A stretch of DNA of 64,000 bases. It comes from Psychrobacter raelei (GTDB taxonomy: Bacteria; Pseudomonadota; Gammaproteobacteria; Pseudomonadales; Moraxellaceae). Below are positions 19,558 through 27,536 of the stretch, in pieces. The stretch lies in NCBI RefSeq assembly GCF_022631235.3, contig NZ_CP093310.2, positions 2,542,001 through 2,606,000 of the forward strand, given 5' to 3'. The notes below the pieces were generated by a model. It worked only from the letters and a program-made list of their open reading frames with translations. It was not told the origin of the DNA and ran no database searches. How positions within the stretch are numbered: position 1 is the stretch's first letter; every line of letters begins with the position of its first letter. The translations under genes were made by a program, and so were the position numbers.

Positions 19558-20484
19558 ATGCAAACACCTCAAAATATAGACAATCTTATTACCCTTGTCC
19601 TCATACTTGCTCCATTGTTTATTGGGTTTGCATTGCCACTAAACCGCACTTTGGTACAACTCTCAGAGCGTCTACTTGGCTATTTGGTCTATATTATCCT
19701 CACCTTAATCGGTATTGAGCTGGCGCAAGTAGAAGGGCTTGGCAGTCAAATCGCCAGTATCGCCTTGTATGTCACCGTGCTGTCTGTGTTGACCATAGGT
19801 GGGGGGCTGGCCGGGCTAATGGTGTTTGATCGAATGGTGCCTTGGTCGCCACCAGGCAAGCAGTCTGTTACTAAGCACAAGGTAAGTGTTCGAGGCAGCC
19901 TTATTCAGGTATCTTGTGTGCTGATTGGCTTTGTTATCGGGCAATTTTTGCCCGCAAGCTTCATGCCGCCAGGTAACACCATGACCGGCCTATTGATGTT
20001 GTTAATATTATTGGTGGGCATTGGCTTAAAGGCATCTGGTATCACTTTAAAAGAGGTACTGCTGAGCAAACGTGGGATGCAAACCAGCGTGATTTTTACG
20101 CTTGCCGTACTCATGGGCGGCATTATCTTTTGGTTAATCTTCGATGAGGTGTCTTTACCTCAAAGCCTGGCGTTGGCTTCAGGCTTTGGTTGGTACTCGC
20201 TGTCGGCCATTGTGATGACCGATGCTTATGGCGCAGTTTGGGGCAGTGTGGCGCTATTTAATGACTTGGTGCGTGAGTTCTTCGCGTTGTTATTTATCCC
20301 ATTTTTTATGCGTAAGACACCATCTGCCGCAGTAGGTCTTGGCGGGGCTACTAGCCTGGATTTCACCTTACCAGTTATTCAACAGTCAGGTGGACTTGGT
20401 GTGGTTCCATTAGCCATTAGCTTTGGCTTTATTATCAACATTGTGGCGCCAGTATTGATGGTGGTTTTCTCTTCTTTCGGATAA
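19558..20484 (+). CDS. lysO: Lysine exporter LysO family protein
   Basis: An inner-membrane lysine exporter of the LysO (YbjE, DUF340) family with about eight hydrophobic helices. From ATG 19558 it is 308 residues, close to E. coli LysO (299), and the N terminus LVLILAPLFIGFALPL aligns in style with LysO. GFGWYSLSAIVMTDAYGAVWGSVALFNDLVREFFALLFIP is the conserved block of the family. An in-frame ATG at 19504 would add 18 hydrophobic residues; neither start has a good Shine-Dalgarno sequence, so the family alignment decides. It complements the ArgO-type exporter at 11789. Confidence 0.83.
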   Translation: MQTPQNIDNLITLVLILAPLFIGFALPLNRTLVQLSERLLGYLVYIILTLIGIELAQVEGLGSQIASIALYVTVLSVLTIGGGLAGLMVFDRMVPWSPPGKQSVTKHKVSVRGSLIQVSCVLIGFVIGQFLPASFMPPGNTMTGLLMLLILLVGIGLKASGITLKEVLLSKRGMQTSVIFTLAVLMGGIIFWLIFDEVSLPQSLALASGFGWYSLSAIVMTDAYGAVWGSVALFNDLVREFFALLFIPFFMRKTPSAAVGLGGATSLDFTLPVIQQSGGLGVVPLAISFGFIINIVAPVLMVVFSSFG

Positions 20485-20568
20485 TCAGTATTTAACTGCC
20501 CCCTAAGATGCTAATCACCAAAAAAACGATAAAACAGCTCAAACGCAGATTACTCTCTCTAGAAACGC

Positions 20569-20621
20569 AAAAAGGTATGGTTTCTTGGCCAACATTAGAC
20601 CAAGAAACCATACCTTTTTTT
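20569..20621. terminator. Strong bidirectional terminator
   Basis: A perfect 20-bp stem starting AAAAAGGTATGG (20569-20588) pairs with 20600-20619, with an 11-nt loop and T runs on both strands. It lies between lysO and the lysine-rich gene on the other strand. Confidence 0.9.
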
Positions 20622-20639
20622 AGCATAGAAATTAAAGAA

Positions 20640-21038
20640 TTAAGACTTTAACTTTCTTTTATAACTGACCTTGTTATTGATTGAGATTTTAATTCTTTTT
20701 TTCTTAATAGGGCGCTTATTAGCCGGTTGTTTTTTCAGTAACTTAACGCCTTTATGGTACTGCTTTTTAACTTCTTTTTTAGCCGCTTTCTTGGCTGATT
20801 TTTCTTTTTTATCTTGCTTGTCCTTCTTGTGGTCTTTGTCCTTTTTACGGTCTTTATCTTTTTTATCCTTCTTATCTTTCTTGTGCTTTTTGTCTTTCTT
20901 GTGCTTTTTCTCCTTTTTCTCTTCTTTACGCTTCTTATCTTTTTTGTGATCTTTATCCTTGTCTTATTTTTTATCTTTTTTATGAGGTGTCTCTAACTCT
21001 TCTTCATTAAGCAATTTTTCTTCATCCTTGTTACTCAT
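20640..21038 (-). pseudogene. Lysine-rich repetitive protein gene interrupted by an in-frame stop
   Basis: On the minus strand an ATG at 21038 has a good AGGAG eight bases upstream and opens a frame of 132 codons. Codon 25 is TAA (20966-20964). After it the same frame stays open for 107 more codons, to the TAA at 20640. The product is dominated by Lys/Asp/His/Glu repeats (DKDHKKDKK, KHKKDKKHKKDK), then a basic C-terminal part (PANKRPIKKKRIKISINNK). Continuity of the pattern across the stop shows that a single nonsense change broke it; a read-through product cannot be excluded. The Leu/Phe-rich frames on the plus strand here are shadows of this Lys-rich frame. Function unknown, perhaps nucleic-acid binding. 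Confidence 0.7.
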
Positions 21039-21165
21039 GTTATCGTCTCCTGACCATTAAGGTTAATTGCTTTGTACTACAAATTTCTTTTATAAAATCC
21101 ATTCCAATCACTATTACAACATATACGCCTTATCAAAGCCTAAAGCAAATTTATAACTTTTACTT

Positions 21166-21771
21166 TTAGTCTTCATTAGTCTCAATCTCACCAGTTAATA
21201 AACCATAAACTCTTTGGTTAAGTCTTAGCTCCTCTTTATTATCTTCATTTTCAGAAAGCGGTCGAGTAGCGCCATAAACTTCTATCTTAATTCTGTCGGG
21301 ATGAATCCCATGGTTTAAGATCAGATAGTTTTTAACATACTCTACTCTTTCTTGAGCCAAAGCAGCATTATTAGTGCTCTTTTCATGATTACTGATATGA
21401 CCTTCAAAAAACACTTTAGAGTCTGGATACTGCTTCATAATATCTGCAACCCTATCTAATTCTATTAGATCTTCTTGAGTTAACTGATTACTTCCGGCCT
21501 CATAATAAGCTCTATACTCCATTTTTAAATCTGTTCCTATAGGAGTTGGTGGGCATCCCTCTTTATCAACCGCTATATTCCACGGTGTATTTGGGCATTG
21601 ATCAATAATATCAGGCACGCCATCTTTATCACTGTCTAACTGACTCGCCTCAATAGCAGTGGTCACTATCTCTTTTGGACTATCTGTATCTGTTGACACA
21701 GCCTGGCAGCCAACCAGACTTAACACACTGATATTTAAAACAGCGACTGAAATTAGTGATGAAAGTTTCAT
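21166..21771 (-). CDS. OmpA-like lipoprotein with thrombospondin type 3 repeat (copy 1)
   Basis: A 201-residue outer-membrane lipoprotein. The signal peptide ends in the lipobox LVGC (Cys22). DSDKDGVPDIIDQCPNTP (about residues 47-64) is a thrombospondin type 3 calcium-binding repeat, as found ahead of OmpA domains. The OmpA-like peptidoglycan-binding domain follows (FFEGHISNHEKSTNNAALAQERVEYVKNYL, RIKIEVYGATRP, LNQRV), with the NxRV-type motif near the end. The first 169 bases are almost identical to the gene immediately upstream, so the pair arose by recent duplication or is being homogenised by gene conversion. Confidence 0.83.
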   Translation of the reverse strand: MKLSSLISVAVLNISVLSLVGCQAVSTDTDSPKEIVTTAIEASQLDSDKDGVPDIIDQCPNTPWNIAVDKEGCPPTPIGTDLKMEYRAYYEAGSNQLTQEDLIELDRVADIMKQYPDSKVFFEGHISNHEKSTNNAALAQERVEYVKNYLILNHGIHPDRIKIEVYGATRPLSENEDNKEELRLNQRVYGLLTGEIETNED

Positions 21772-22493
21772 TTATAACCCCTATTCTTTGATATCTCAAT
21801 TATTTACCAAATCGCAGTGCTGTGAAAACTTCTCATAACTAGAAGTAACAGCTAGGCCAGTAATGTTATTTAAGTCATTAATAACATTACTGGCCCTAAT
21901 AGTCACTCTACTATTAGGGGATTCAATATTTCTATCTGCCATCGCTGAAGCAGTGGCTTGCATGCGTAGTCTATCCGAACAATCATAAATTGAAATTCGC
22001 TCAGGGGCTATATTTTGCCTTTCAACCAATATATTCTTAATGACTAGACCACGTTCTATTGATAAAGCCCCAGATCTTGATATTACATCCCTCTCTTTGG
22101 ATGACACATGACCAAATATGAAAACATGGGCTTTAGGAAACTCTTTAAGCTTTTTTCCAGTTTTAACAAACTCAAGATTATAATCTTCAAGCAACTGACT
22201 GCTTAATGGCGCAAAAAAGACAGTCATCTCCAATTCAAGTGTATCGGTAAAATCACTGACAATAACAATGCACCCTTTCTCATCTACTACCCTGTATGGT
22301 GGTGTATTCGGACACTCATCATTGATATCAGGCACGCCATCTTCATCACTGTCTAACTGACTTGCCTCAATAGCAGTCGTCACTATCTGTTTTGGACTGT
22401 CTGTATCTGTTGACACAGCCTGGCAGCCAACCAGACTTAACACACTGATATTTAAAACAGCGACTGAAATTAGTGATGAAAGTTTCATTTATA
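21608..22493. repeat. 169-bp direct repeat covering the 5' ends of both OmpA-like lipoprotein genes
   Basis: 21608-21776 and 22325-22493 are near-identical at an offset of 717 bases, including the bases just before each ATG. Only a handful of substitutions are visible, most of them in the thrombospondin repeat half. Confidence 0.85.
21796..22488 (-). CDS. OmpA-like lipoprotein with thrombospondin type 3 repeat (copy 2)
   Basis: A 230-residue paralog of the next gene, sharing the signal peptide, lipobox LVGC and the DSDEDGVPDINDECPNTP repeat almost exactly. It then diverges: its OmpA-like part (FIFGHVSSKERDVISRSGALSIERGLVIKNIL, NSRVTIRAS) is more degenerate and carries extra Cys residues. Its ATG directly abuts the stop of the upstream ubiquinone hydroxylase (TAAATG), so translational coupling is likely. 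With copy 1 it forms a pair 24 bases apart. Confidence 0.8.
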   Translation of the reverse strand: MKLSSLISVAVLNISVLSLVGCQAVSTDTDSPKQIVTTAIEASQLDSDEDGVPDINDECPNTPPYRVVDEKGCIVIVSDFTDTLELEMTVFFAPLSSQLLEDYNLEFVKTGKKLKEFPKAHVFIFGHVSSKERDVISRSGALSIERGLVIKNILVERQNIAPERISIYDCSDRLRMQATASAMADRNIESPNSRVTIRASNVINDLNNITGLAVTSSYEKFSQHCDLVNN

Positions 22494-23748
22494 GCCCGCT
22501 CGCCTTTTGAGTAAAAAACCGCATTAACGGTTTAATCTTGCCCACTTGATACATGCCTTCACTACGAATTTGCTGCACAGGGCGCAGCGCTGCAAAGTCT
22601 CCAGCGAACAGCCAATTCATTAATGAAAAACTGTGCATCATCACGCTGTTGTGTGGTCGACGGGTTCGCTCGTAGCGACGAAGCGTGGCAAGCTCTCCCC
22701 AACATTTACCGCCACTACGCTGATAATCTTCAAATAAAGTGGCAACCAAGGCCGCCACATCAAGCATACCTAGATTTAGACCTTGACCTGCCAGTGGATG
22801 AACACCATGTGCTGCATCACCAACAAGAGCTAGGTTGTCTTTGACGTACTGCTTGGCTTGCTGCGCTGTCAGCGGAAAACTGGCAACAGACTCTAGCCGC
22901 TCGATATCGCCTAAAGCATATTGACTGGCAGCGGCAAGCTCGGTGCGTAGACTATCACGGTCGATATCATTTAATTGCAGCAACTCAAGCGCTTTATTGC
23001 GAGGCAAGCTCCAGACCACAGACTGCCAATGCTGCGGATTGGCTTTATCGTCCTTAGTGACATCAGCCAGCGGCAGTAAGGCCAAAGTACCCGTAGGCAA
23101 CATCAACTGACGGGCCGTGGCTCGATGCGGCTGCTGGGTCTTAATGGCGCAGCAAATGGCAGTCTGGTGGTAATCCAAGGTATCTAGCTCAATACCTGCC
23201 TCGCGTCGAACCAATGACCCCCGGCCATCGGCACCAATAAGCAGCTTACCTTGTAGCGTCTGGCCATTGTCCAAGTGCACCTCATAGCCTTGCTGAGTGC
23301 CCCGCCAGTCAAGCAAAGTGACCTTGTGACCGGCGACCAAGGTCAGATACTCACTGACATCATCCGCGGCCATGCGCTGATATAATGCCTGCTCAATGAC
23401 AAAAGGCTCAACCATGCTGCCCAGCAATTGTGGCACCGCCTCATCTCCGAAGTTTAATTCACCGCGCCCATCTTGTTGCCAGACTTGCATTTGGGTGTAA
23501 TCGGCTTTGCGCCCTGATTTGGCAATCAGTTGCCACGCCCCGACCTGTTTTAACAACTCAATACTGGCGATACTAAGCGCAAAGACACGGGCATCACGCT
23601 GCAATAGCTTTTGTTGCCAGTCCGCTTCGGTTAATGCAGGACGCGCATCAATTAAAGTCACTTTGTGCTGCTGCTGCGCTAACTTCAAAGCCAATGTTGC
23701 CCCGACGATGCCGCCGCCGATGATTAGGGTTTGTGCAGATGTTGCCAT
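22489..23748 (-). CDS. UbiH/UbiF family FAD-dependent ubiquinone hydroxylase
   Basis: A 419-residue class A flavoprotein monooxygenase of coenzyme Q biosynthesis. It has an N-terminal GGGIVGATLALKLAQ (FAD), RVFALSIASIELLKQVGAW (family signature), GADGRGSLVRREAGI (DG motif) and ALVGDAAHGVHPLAGQGLNLGMLD (the GD motif that binds FAD ribityl and identifies Ubi hydroxylases). It probably acts at C5 or C6 of the ring (UbiI/UbiF/UbiM type); which position cannot be told by reading. It lies 83 bases after ubiH on the same strand, an operon arrangement common in gammaproteobacteria. Confidence 0.9.
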   Translation of the reverse strand: MATSAQTLIIGGGIVGATLALKLAQQQHKVTLIDARPALTEADWQQKLLQRDARVFALSIASIELLKQVGAWQLIAKSGRKADYTQMQVWQQDGRGELNFGDEAVPQLLGSMVEPFVIEQALYQRMAADDVSEYLTLVAGHKVTLLDWRGTQQGYEVHLDNGQTLQGKLLIGADGRGSLVRREAGIELDTLDYHQTAICCAIKTQQPHRATARQLMLPTGTLALLPLADVTKDDKANPQHWQSVVWSLPRNKALELLQLNDIDRDSLRTELAAASQYALGDIERLESVASFPLTAQQAKQYVKDNLALVGDAAHGVHPLAGQGLNLGMLDVAALVATLFEDYQRSGGKCWGELATLRRYERTRRPHNSVMMHSFSLMNWLFAGDFAALRPVQQIRSEGMYQVGKIKPLMRFFTQKASGL

Positions 23749-23831
23749 AAAAGCCGCCGTATTATTAAAGTTATCAAAGTGGGATGTGTTAAGTTTTAAT
23801 CAGATCATTGTAGGTGATATGATGCCCGTTA

Positions 23832-25118
23832 TCACGACTTAAGACCCATGGCGTAGTTGGCCACCAAAGGCTTGATGTTGGGCAGCTTATCAAAGGCAAT
23901 AAGCGCCACATTGCGCGCCAGCTTGATTGCAGGATTGGGATGGGTAAAGCCAAGAACCACTGCATCACAGAAGCGAATAACCCGTTTTTGGTCCTTTTTA
24001 CGGGCCTGCTCATAGTCTTGTAGCATACGGTTATCACCGATATCCTCGCCGCGCATCACCTGATTGGCCAGCATTTTTGCCAGTACATGTGCATCACGCA
24101 TACAGAGGTTAAAGCCTTGTCCTGCCACAGGATGCAAGGTATGCGCCGCATTGCCCATGATGACCACGCGGCCCTCTACTTGCTTGTCGGCCAATACTCG
24201 GGTTAAGGGATAAGCACCGCGTCTGCCCGCTTTGATAAACTTGCCGGCACGCTGGCCGAAGCCTTGTTGCAGGGTGGATAAAAACAGCGCTTCATCCTCC
24301 AGATACTGCGCCTCCTCGCCTCGCTTACAGATCCACACCACCGAGCGGCGGTAGCCGGCCTGCTGCGCATTATTACCATCGCCCTCTGCATCGGTCAACG
24401 GCAGTACTGCCAATGGCCCTGCTGGACTAAAGCGCTCGATGGCCACATGCTCATGCGGCTTATCGGTCTGTACCACACCCACTATTGCCGATTGGCCATA
24501 GTCGTATTCTTGGGTACCAATACCCAACAAGTTACGCACCGTTGAGTCTCTACCGTCACAGGCCACCACCAAGTCTGCACTCAAGGTTTGCTGCTGCTGC
24601 TCTTCGGTATCATAAGTGATTGTGGCCGTTGTGGCAGTCTGCTCAACTTGAGTCACCACAGCACCATCAACTAGGCTAATTAAAGGGTTTTGCTGCACCG
24701 CCAGTAACAATTTGCGCCCAAGCCAAGCATTTTCCATCACCTGCCCAAACGACTCTACTTTTTCTTCTTCTTTATTCAACTGAGCATAACCAAAACTGCC
24801 TTGTTCGCTGACCTGCACTGAATCGATACGGCAAGCATGGCTTTGCAGCTCATCCCACAGACCAATCTCTTGATAGATCTGTACTGTGCGTCGTGACAAG
24901 GCGGTATTGCGGCTGTCTAAATAATGGGTTCTTTTGGCATCTTGTTCTGGGCCAATGTTAGGATAGCTATTGCGCTCAACTAGTGTACTGGCAATGCCTT
25001 TATCCGCCAATAGCAAGGCAAACGATAGGCCAACATGACCACCACCAGTGATAATGACGCTTTGGTCGGTAATACAGTTGCTTGGTTTGCTAAAGGATTT
25101 ACAGGTTAACTCGGTCAT
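23832..25118 (-). CDS. ubiH: 2-octaprenyl-6-methoxyphenol hydroxylase
   Basis: A 428-residue FAD monooxygenase catalysing a ring hydroxylation in ubiquinone synthesis. It shows GGGHVGLSFALLLADKG near residues 25-41, LDSRNTALSRRTVQIYQEIGLWDEL, CDGRDSTVRNLLGI, and VIMGNAAHTLHPVAGQGFNLCMRD, all characteristic of UbiH. In this last motif the usual GDAAH reads GNAAH, a substitution seen in UbiH proteins. It is the first gene of a likely ubiH-ubi-lipoprotein transcription unit. Confidence 0.9.
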   Translation of the reverse strand: MTELTCKSFSKPSNCITDQSVIITGGGHVGLSFALLLADKGIASTLVERNSYPNIGPEQDAKRTHYLDSRNTALSRRTVQIYQEIGLWDELQSHACRIDSVQVSEQGSFGYAQLNKEEEKVESFGQVMENAWLGRKLLLAVQQNPLISLVDGAVVTQVEQTATTATITYDTEEQQQQTLSADLVVACDGRDSTVRNLLGIGTQEYDYGQSAIVGVVQTDKPHEHVAIERFSPAGPLAVLPLTDAEGDGNNAQQAGYRRSVVWICKRGEEAQYLEDEALFLSTLQQGFGQRAGKFIKAGRRGAYPLTRVLADKQVEGRVVIMGNAAHTLHPVAGQGFNLCMRDAHVLAKMLANQVMRGEDIGDNRMLQDYEQARKKDQKRVIRFCDAVVLGFTHPNPAIKLARNVALIAFDKLPNIKPLVANYAMGLKS

Positions 25119-25568
25119 AATATCGCTCGCTTTATTTTTAATTATTCATCGTTCGTTCATTTTATCTTTGGCTATTATCTTACCATGTTAGCGCCTTGGG
25201 TGGCTTTAATATAGTGCGTCTAAGCGGCCAAAACCTGTTGTGATTTTATGCAAATTTCAAACTCGAGCAGATTGTGCATACTGAATGCTTATCAAGTGGG
25301 GGTAAAATAGTGAGGGTTACAAAAATCGACCAACTGCTAAGTGGCTATCGCTTGAATTTCGGTATGAAACAGCCATAATAAACATAAGCAACTGTTTTAT
25401 TTTTGGGCTGATGTCAGCCCCTTAACCCTAATGTTAACTCTACGCCTTGCCGTTATCTTAGCGATACTTACACTTAGCGGATGGCAAAGACTGGCCATCT
25501 GACACCACAAAACACAGTCGTAAAACAAAAACCTGATAACCATACTTCATAAAAAAAAGGATCATCAC
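25119..25568. other. 450-base divergent promoter region of ubiH and phoH
   Basis: No gene or RNA structure is supported here. The segment must hold the promoters of the leftward ubiH unit and rightward phoH; I could not place either hexamer pair confidently. Confidence 0.5.
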
Positions 25569-26708
25569 TTGACTGATACTGTAACTCGCAAAGTAAACCT
25601 AGATTTTTTAACCTCACCTCAACTCAAGGTTTTGGTAGGCGAATACAACAACCATTTAAAGTACATCCAAGATCGTTTGGGTATTACTATCAATCAGCGC
25701 CAAAACAAGTTTACCTTAGCCGGTGATTTAACAGCAGTAGAGCGTGGCGATTACATCTTAAATAAACTGGCCGATGAGGCGCAAAGTGCCGATGACATCA
25801 CTCCAGAAGAGCTGCATTTAATCATTCAATCTAGCTTATCTCGTAACTTTGAAGGTGCAGTAAGCGTGAGTGACGCTGACACCAAATCTGGTTATAGCGA
25901 AGGCGACAGCTATCAGCGTCCAAGCTATGAGTACGATGCCGAGGCCAACTACGACAGCATTGCGCTACGTACCCGCAAAGGCAAAATTATTCCCCGTGGC
26001 GGCAATCAGCAGCAATACGTTAAGCGTATCTTGACCTCAGATGTGTCTTTTGGCGTTGGCCCTGCCGGTACGGGTAAAACCTATCTGGCGGTTGCCTGTG
26101 CCGTTGATATGTTAGAGCGTAATGAGATTGAGCGTATCTTACTGGTGCGCCCTGCGGTTGAAGCGGGCGAAAAACTCGGCTTCTTACCTGGCGACTTAAC
26201 CCAGAAGATTGACCCTTATTTGCGTCCTTTGTATGATGCGCTTTATGAAATGCTCGGCTTTGAAAAAGTAGGCAAATTAATTGAGAAGCAGATCATTGAA
26301 GTGGCGCCTTTAGCCTACATGCGTGGCCGCACCTTAAACAACTCATTTGTTATTCTTGATGAGGCACAAAACACCACGCCTGAACAGATGAAAATGTTCT
26401 TGACCCGTTTAGGCTTTGGCTCACGTGCGGTGATTACAGGTGATGTGACGCAGGTAGATTTGCCGCGCGGCCATAAGTCAGGTCTGGCTCAAGCACTACA
26501 AATCTTAAGCAATATTGATGAGATTCATATCACTAAGTTTGACTCAAAAGATGTGGTACGCCATCAACTGGTACAGAAGATTGTTGAAGCTTACGGCGAG
26601 TTTGATGAAGAGCAAGAAGCCTTAAAAGAGGCGCGCAAACAAGCACGTATCGCGGAACAAGAGCGTAAGCAAATTGATGCTGAGCTTGCGTCCGGCTCTC
26701 AGTCTTAA
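25569..26708 (+). CDS. ybeZ: PhoH family ATPase (YbeZ)
   Basis: A 379-residue P-loop ATPase linked to rRNA maturation and decay. It has an N-terminal KH-like region (about residues 10-80), a polar insert, then the PhoH domain with Walker A GPAGTGKTYLA (about 162-172), LLVRPAVEAGEKLGFLPGDL, Walker B FVILDEAQN and RAVITGDVTQVDLP. The C-terminal tail is Lys/Glu/Gln-rich. The start is TTG at 25569, chosen because AAAAGGA lies 8 bases upstream. ybeY follows, the standard ybeZ-ybeY order. Confidence 0.93.
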   Translation: MTDTVTRKVNLDFLTSPQLKVLVGEYNNHLKYIQDRLGITINQRQNKFTLAGDLTAVERGDYILNKLADEAQSADDITPEELHLIIQSSLSRNFEGAVSVSDADTKSGYSEGDSYQRPSYEYDAEANYDSIALRTRKGKIIPRGGNQQQYVKRILTSDVSFGVGPAGTGKTYLAVACAVDMLERNEIERILLVRPAVEAGEKLGFLPGDLTQKIDPYLRPLYDALYEMLGFEKVGKLIEKQIIEVAPLAYMRGRTLNNSFVILDEAQNTTPEQMKMFLTRLGFGSRAVITGDVTQVDLPRGHKSGLAQALQILSNIDEIHITKFDSKDVVRHQLVQKIVEAYGEFDEEQEALKEARKQARIAEQERKQIDAELASGSQS

Positions 26709-26747
26709 CTGCCTTTAAGACTGGCCTATCTTAATTGGCTATCATTT

Positions 26748-26778
26748 AAAAAGCTGGGTATGATATCCAGCTTTTTTA
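26748..26778 (+). terminator. Terminator between ybeZ and ybeY
   Basis: AAAAAGCTGG / CCAGCTTTTT stem (26748-26757 with 26767-26776) with a 9-nt loop and a T run. It contains the ATG at 26760, which argues against that codon as the ybeY start. Confidence 0.75.
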
Positions 26779-26864
26779 TTTGTCCGCATTACTTAGCTGT
26801 TTTACCACTGTCGATTGATACCTTTAAACAGCCTTACGACACCCTATTTTTTGTGAGCTTTATT

Positions 26865-27422
26865 ATGACCTCTGCCGCCATCCCTTTAATTGATATCAGC
26901 GCCTCTGAGCTTGTAGATACGCAGATAATTGAGCAGTTCTACACGCCACAGCTATTACAAAAGGTGCTGACCACTACGCTTGACTTTATGCAGGCGCAAT
27001 CTGACATAGTCTTGCCGTATTTTAGTGAGGTTGAGCCCAGTGTTTGGCAACATAAACCCAAACAGCTTGGGGTATATATCACCGATGCAGTAGAAGGTCG
27101 TGCGCTTAATTTAGAGGCGCGTGATAAAGATTATGCGACCAATATATTGTCGTATCCCAGTGAGCTGCCGGCATTTATTATTGAGCAAATGCCTGAGCTG
27201 GCTTTAGGTGAGCTGATCGTTTGTCATGACGTGGTTAAGCAGCAAGCCGCTGAGCAGCACAAAACGGTGGCAGAGCATGTGACCCATTTATTGGTCCATG
27301 GGATTTTGCATCTACTCGGCTTTGATCATGAGCTCGGGCAAGCACAGCAAGATGAAATGGAAGGCTTTGAAATTGCGATTCTAGAGCAGCTTGGGATTGG
27401 TAATCCTTATCTCGCCAGATAG
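26865..27422 (+). CDS. ybeY: Endoribonuclease YbeY (rRNA maturation factor)
   Basis: YbeY is a zinc-dependent single-strand endoribonuclease for 16S rRNA 3'-end maturation and 70S quality control. The metal site HGILHLLGFDH (His x3) is complete near the C terminus, preceded by TNILSYPSELP and LGELIVCHDVV. From ATG 26865 it is 185 residues. The frame is open from an ATG at 26760, but that codon sits in the loop of a terminator hairpin and the extra 35 residues have no counterpart in the family, so the later start is chosen. Confidence 0.9.
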   Translation: MTSAAIPLIDISASELVDTQIIEQFYTPQLLQKVLTTTLDFMQAQSDIVLPYFSEVEPSVWQHKPKQLGVYITDAVEGRALNLEARDKDYATNILSYPSELPAFIIEQMPELALGELIVCHDVVKQQAAEQHKTVAEHVTHLLVHGILHLLGFDHELGQAQQDEMEGFEIAILEQLGIGNPYLAR

Positions 27423-27536
27423 AGTGCTGGCAGATAGCTGACAGATAAGCGTTACAAAGCTGAAACTCTTTGTTTCAAATGGTAGCTTATCTGCTAATAT
27501 ATAGGTTTAGATTTTATTACTACTGAGCCTGTTGCC

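Noticed and set aside
20671..20996. Two Leu/Phe-rich open frames on the plus strand that could look like small membrane proteins
   Set aside because: They are antisense shadows of the Lys-rich gene on the minus strand (AAG/AAA read backwards as CTT/TTT), which has the proper ribosome site.
26760..26864. Upstream ATG giving a 35-residue N-terminal extension of YbeY
   Set aside because: The ATG is in the loop of an intrinsic terminator and the added residues do not resemble YbeY.
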